Shown here: piece after piece, positions 62,770-64,000 of the stretch
Position numbering within the stretch: the stretch's first letter is position 1
How the letters are laid out: the number at the start of each line of letters is the position of its first letter
NCBI GenBank assembly: GCA_022747635.1
Contig: JAKTNV010000001.1
Location: 35,913,351 to 35,977,350, forward strand
Length of the DNA stretch: 64,000 nt
Source of the DNA: Hetaerina americana
Taxonomy: Eukaryota > Arthropoda > Insecta > Odonata > Calopterygidae
Direction of reading: 5' to 3'
Program-made: the position numbers and the translations under genes
Notes under the pieces: generated by a model
What the model saw: only the letters and a program-made list of their open reading frames with translations
Told to the model about the DNA's origin: nothing
Databases searched by the model: none

Positions 62770-63620
62770 GTTTAGCAGGAGAGCGTAGCTGTGAGTAAAT
62801 ATCTGCTTGGTTAACCCACTAATTTTTACGTACACCCTTTGAGGAAATTCAAAGGACCTCCGACCTACAATGAATATTTTCATTTCCCTTTATACAAATG
62901 AATCTGCCAACTATTTCCACATCAATCAGATTTAGCCCTTTTCTGTTACCTATCCAGTATGAAATTCGCTCCATTTTTGCCTTTTGCTTTATTCATGATG
63001 AACACATTAATAGAGATATAGAAAGAAATCAATACATACTTCATTTGAGAGCTATTTCCTCCCTGTTACTTTTATGGCTAATCTGCTGGCACACCCTGAT
63101 ATCCGTCTTTGTGGTGATTTGCGAGTCACAGCGTAGGTATGCCCCGATTTTCAATCCCGCCCTTAATTACCATCATAGCAATATTAGATGTGTCGCATTA
63201 AACAATAAATAATTAGTTACGGCAATATTATGGTGATTTTGTGCTTTATGAAACCCAACGCAACCTTTGCGAGGTTACGATCCAATATGGCCTCAGTCGT
63301 CGGATGTGAGTCACTGCTACTATCACCAATTTATATTTATGCGAACAAGAGCTAAACCAAAAATAAGTAATTTGAAATAATAGAAAGCTAAAGAAAATAA
63401 AATGGGGTACCGTTCACTTGTTAACTCAATTATCAAATGAAATCGAAGAAAAAACAATTATCCTCAAATGAAATAGACCGGTGGTAGTATCAAGGCTTCA
63501 TGCTTAAAACATAAAATAACACTGGTTTAATAAAATATATCGACTGCCGTCTTCTTTCTGCGAAGAGATTAATATATCCATGAAATTATCACTTTTCATT
63601 TTATTTTCATTTCCAATGTG
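62770..63620. other. AT-rich DNA, no gene recognised
   Basis: The frame at 62898-63212 (+) encodes a hydrophobic, I/F-rich peptide without a recognisable domain. It lies between a microsatellite and a mariner and is not called a gene. Confidence 0.4.
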
Positions 63621-63627
63621 TTATTTA

Positions 63628-64000
63628 CGAGGGTCATCCGGAAAGTAGTACCCGTTCGTGCCGCATGAAGTGCTGACGACGCGAGTAGCCGCTGGACGAG
63701 GTCAGATAGCTTCAGTGGCTTGTCTGCCTTCTCTGAGCCAAGTTGCGTGACGCTAGCATTGCCTGTGTTGTTTCTGTGATTGTTTACAATGTTTAAAAAA
63801 ATTGAGAACGCCGCCAGTTGTGAAGTGAGGGCAGTGATTAAATTCCTCAATGCAAGAAACGTTCGCCCATGTGATATTCATCGCCAATTAAAGGAGGTGT
63901 ATGGAGACAATGTAATGGACGAGTCGTCTGTTCGGCGGTGGTGTCGCAACTTCAACATGGGGAGGGGGAACACACACGACGATGAGCGTTCGGGGAGACC
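63628..64000 (+). mobile_element. mariner-family transposon, 5' part, cut by the window end
   Basis: The 5' inverted repeat CGAGGGTCATCCGGAAAGTA begins right after a TA (63626-63627). A leader of about 140 bp precedes the transposase ATG at 63789. The rest of the element lies beyond the window. The TIR resembles that at 30905 only in the TCCGGAAA word, so it is a different mariner lineage. Confidence 0.85.
63789..64000 (+). CDS. mariner transposase, N-terminal part, open to the window edge
   Basis: The transposase binds the TIRs through N-terminal helix-turn-helix domains and cuts and pastes the element at TA. The 70 visible codons begin MFKKIENAASCEVRAVIKFL, continue through ARNVRPCDIHRQLKEVYGD and SSVRRWCRNF, and end with DDERSGRP. 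This is the HTH domain (about residues 5-55) followed by the conserved 'D..RSGRPS' linker start. The start is chosen because it is the first Met and matches the family's N terminus. No stop or frameshift is present so far. The catalytic DDE/D domain would lie outside the window, so activity cannot be judged. Confidence 0.85.
   Translation, partial: MFKKIENAASCEVRAVIKFLNARNVRPCDIHRQLKEVYGDNVMDESSVRRWCRNFNMGRGNTHDDERSGR

Overview
This is a stretch of an AT-rich eukaryotic nuclear genome, most likely from an arthropod and probably an insect. The evidence is the mobile-element content: mariner-family DNA transposons of several lineages, RTE-like and CR1/Jockey-like LINE remnants, tRNA-derived SINEs, fold-back MITE-like repeats and long TA microsatellites. 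There is no operon structure, no ribosome binding sites, and no rRNA, tRNA gene or CRISPR array that I could recognise. The species cannot be settled by reading alone.

No convincing host protein-coding gene was found. Open frames of 60-220 codons occur on both strands, but they lie in low-complexity GC-rich islands or microsatellites, or translate into unremarkable sequence. One weak candidate is a 69-nt in-frame exon at 3476-3544. The window is therefore best read as intergenic or intronic DNA with a layered history of transposon insertions.

Layout. 1-12.9 kb: GC-rich islands, a fold-back element around the motif ACCGGTTTCG (about 3.70-3.90 kb), an RTE-like LINE tail on + (4.1-4.56 kb), a probable tRNA-SINE (7.35 kb), a 15-bp perfect stem-loop (7.76 kb) and a second RTE-like LINE tail on - (8.69-9.14 kb). 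13-30 kb: a palindromic AT-rich repeat at 13.0 kb, a tRNA-SINE on - at 21.1-21.26 kb, otherwise featureless AT-rich DNA with islands. 30.9-39.1 kb: a transposon-dense block with an internally deleted, frameshifted mariner (30.9-31.75 kb), the decayed C-terminal half of a second mariner (36.2-36.8 kb) and a decayed 2-kb CR1/Jockey-like LINE (37.1-39.1 kb). 40.1 kb: a second fold-back element with the same ACCGGTTTCG core. 48.0-48.9 kb: a third RTE-like LINE. 51.2-55.1 kb: a Gly-tRNA-like SINE with a long body, an orphan 3' tail of the CR1/Jockey-like LINE on -, and another tRNA-SINE on -. 56.83-57.21 kb: a 378-bp mariner-derived MITE with intact TIRs and TA duplications. 59-63 kb: a cluster of TA microsatellites, including a 10 x 10-bp array and a striking nested palindrome at 62.39-62.56 kb. 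63.63 kb to the edge: the 5' end of a mariner whose transposase frame is open as far as can be seen.

The most unusual signals are the four long inverted-repeat structures (3.7, 13.0, 40.1 and 62.4 kb). Two share a core motif and so appear to be one family. The one at 62.4 kb carries a small hairpin at each end of a larger palindrome, a geometry that none of the coding features explains. All homology statements come from motif recognition by eye, without database searches.
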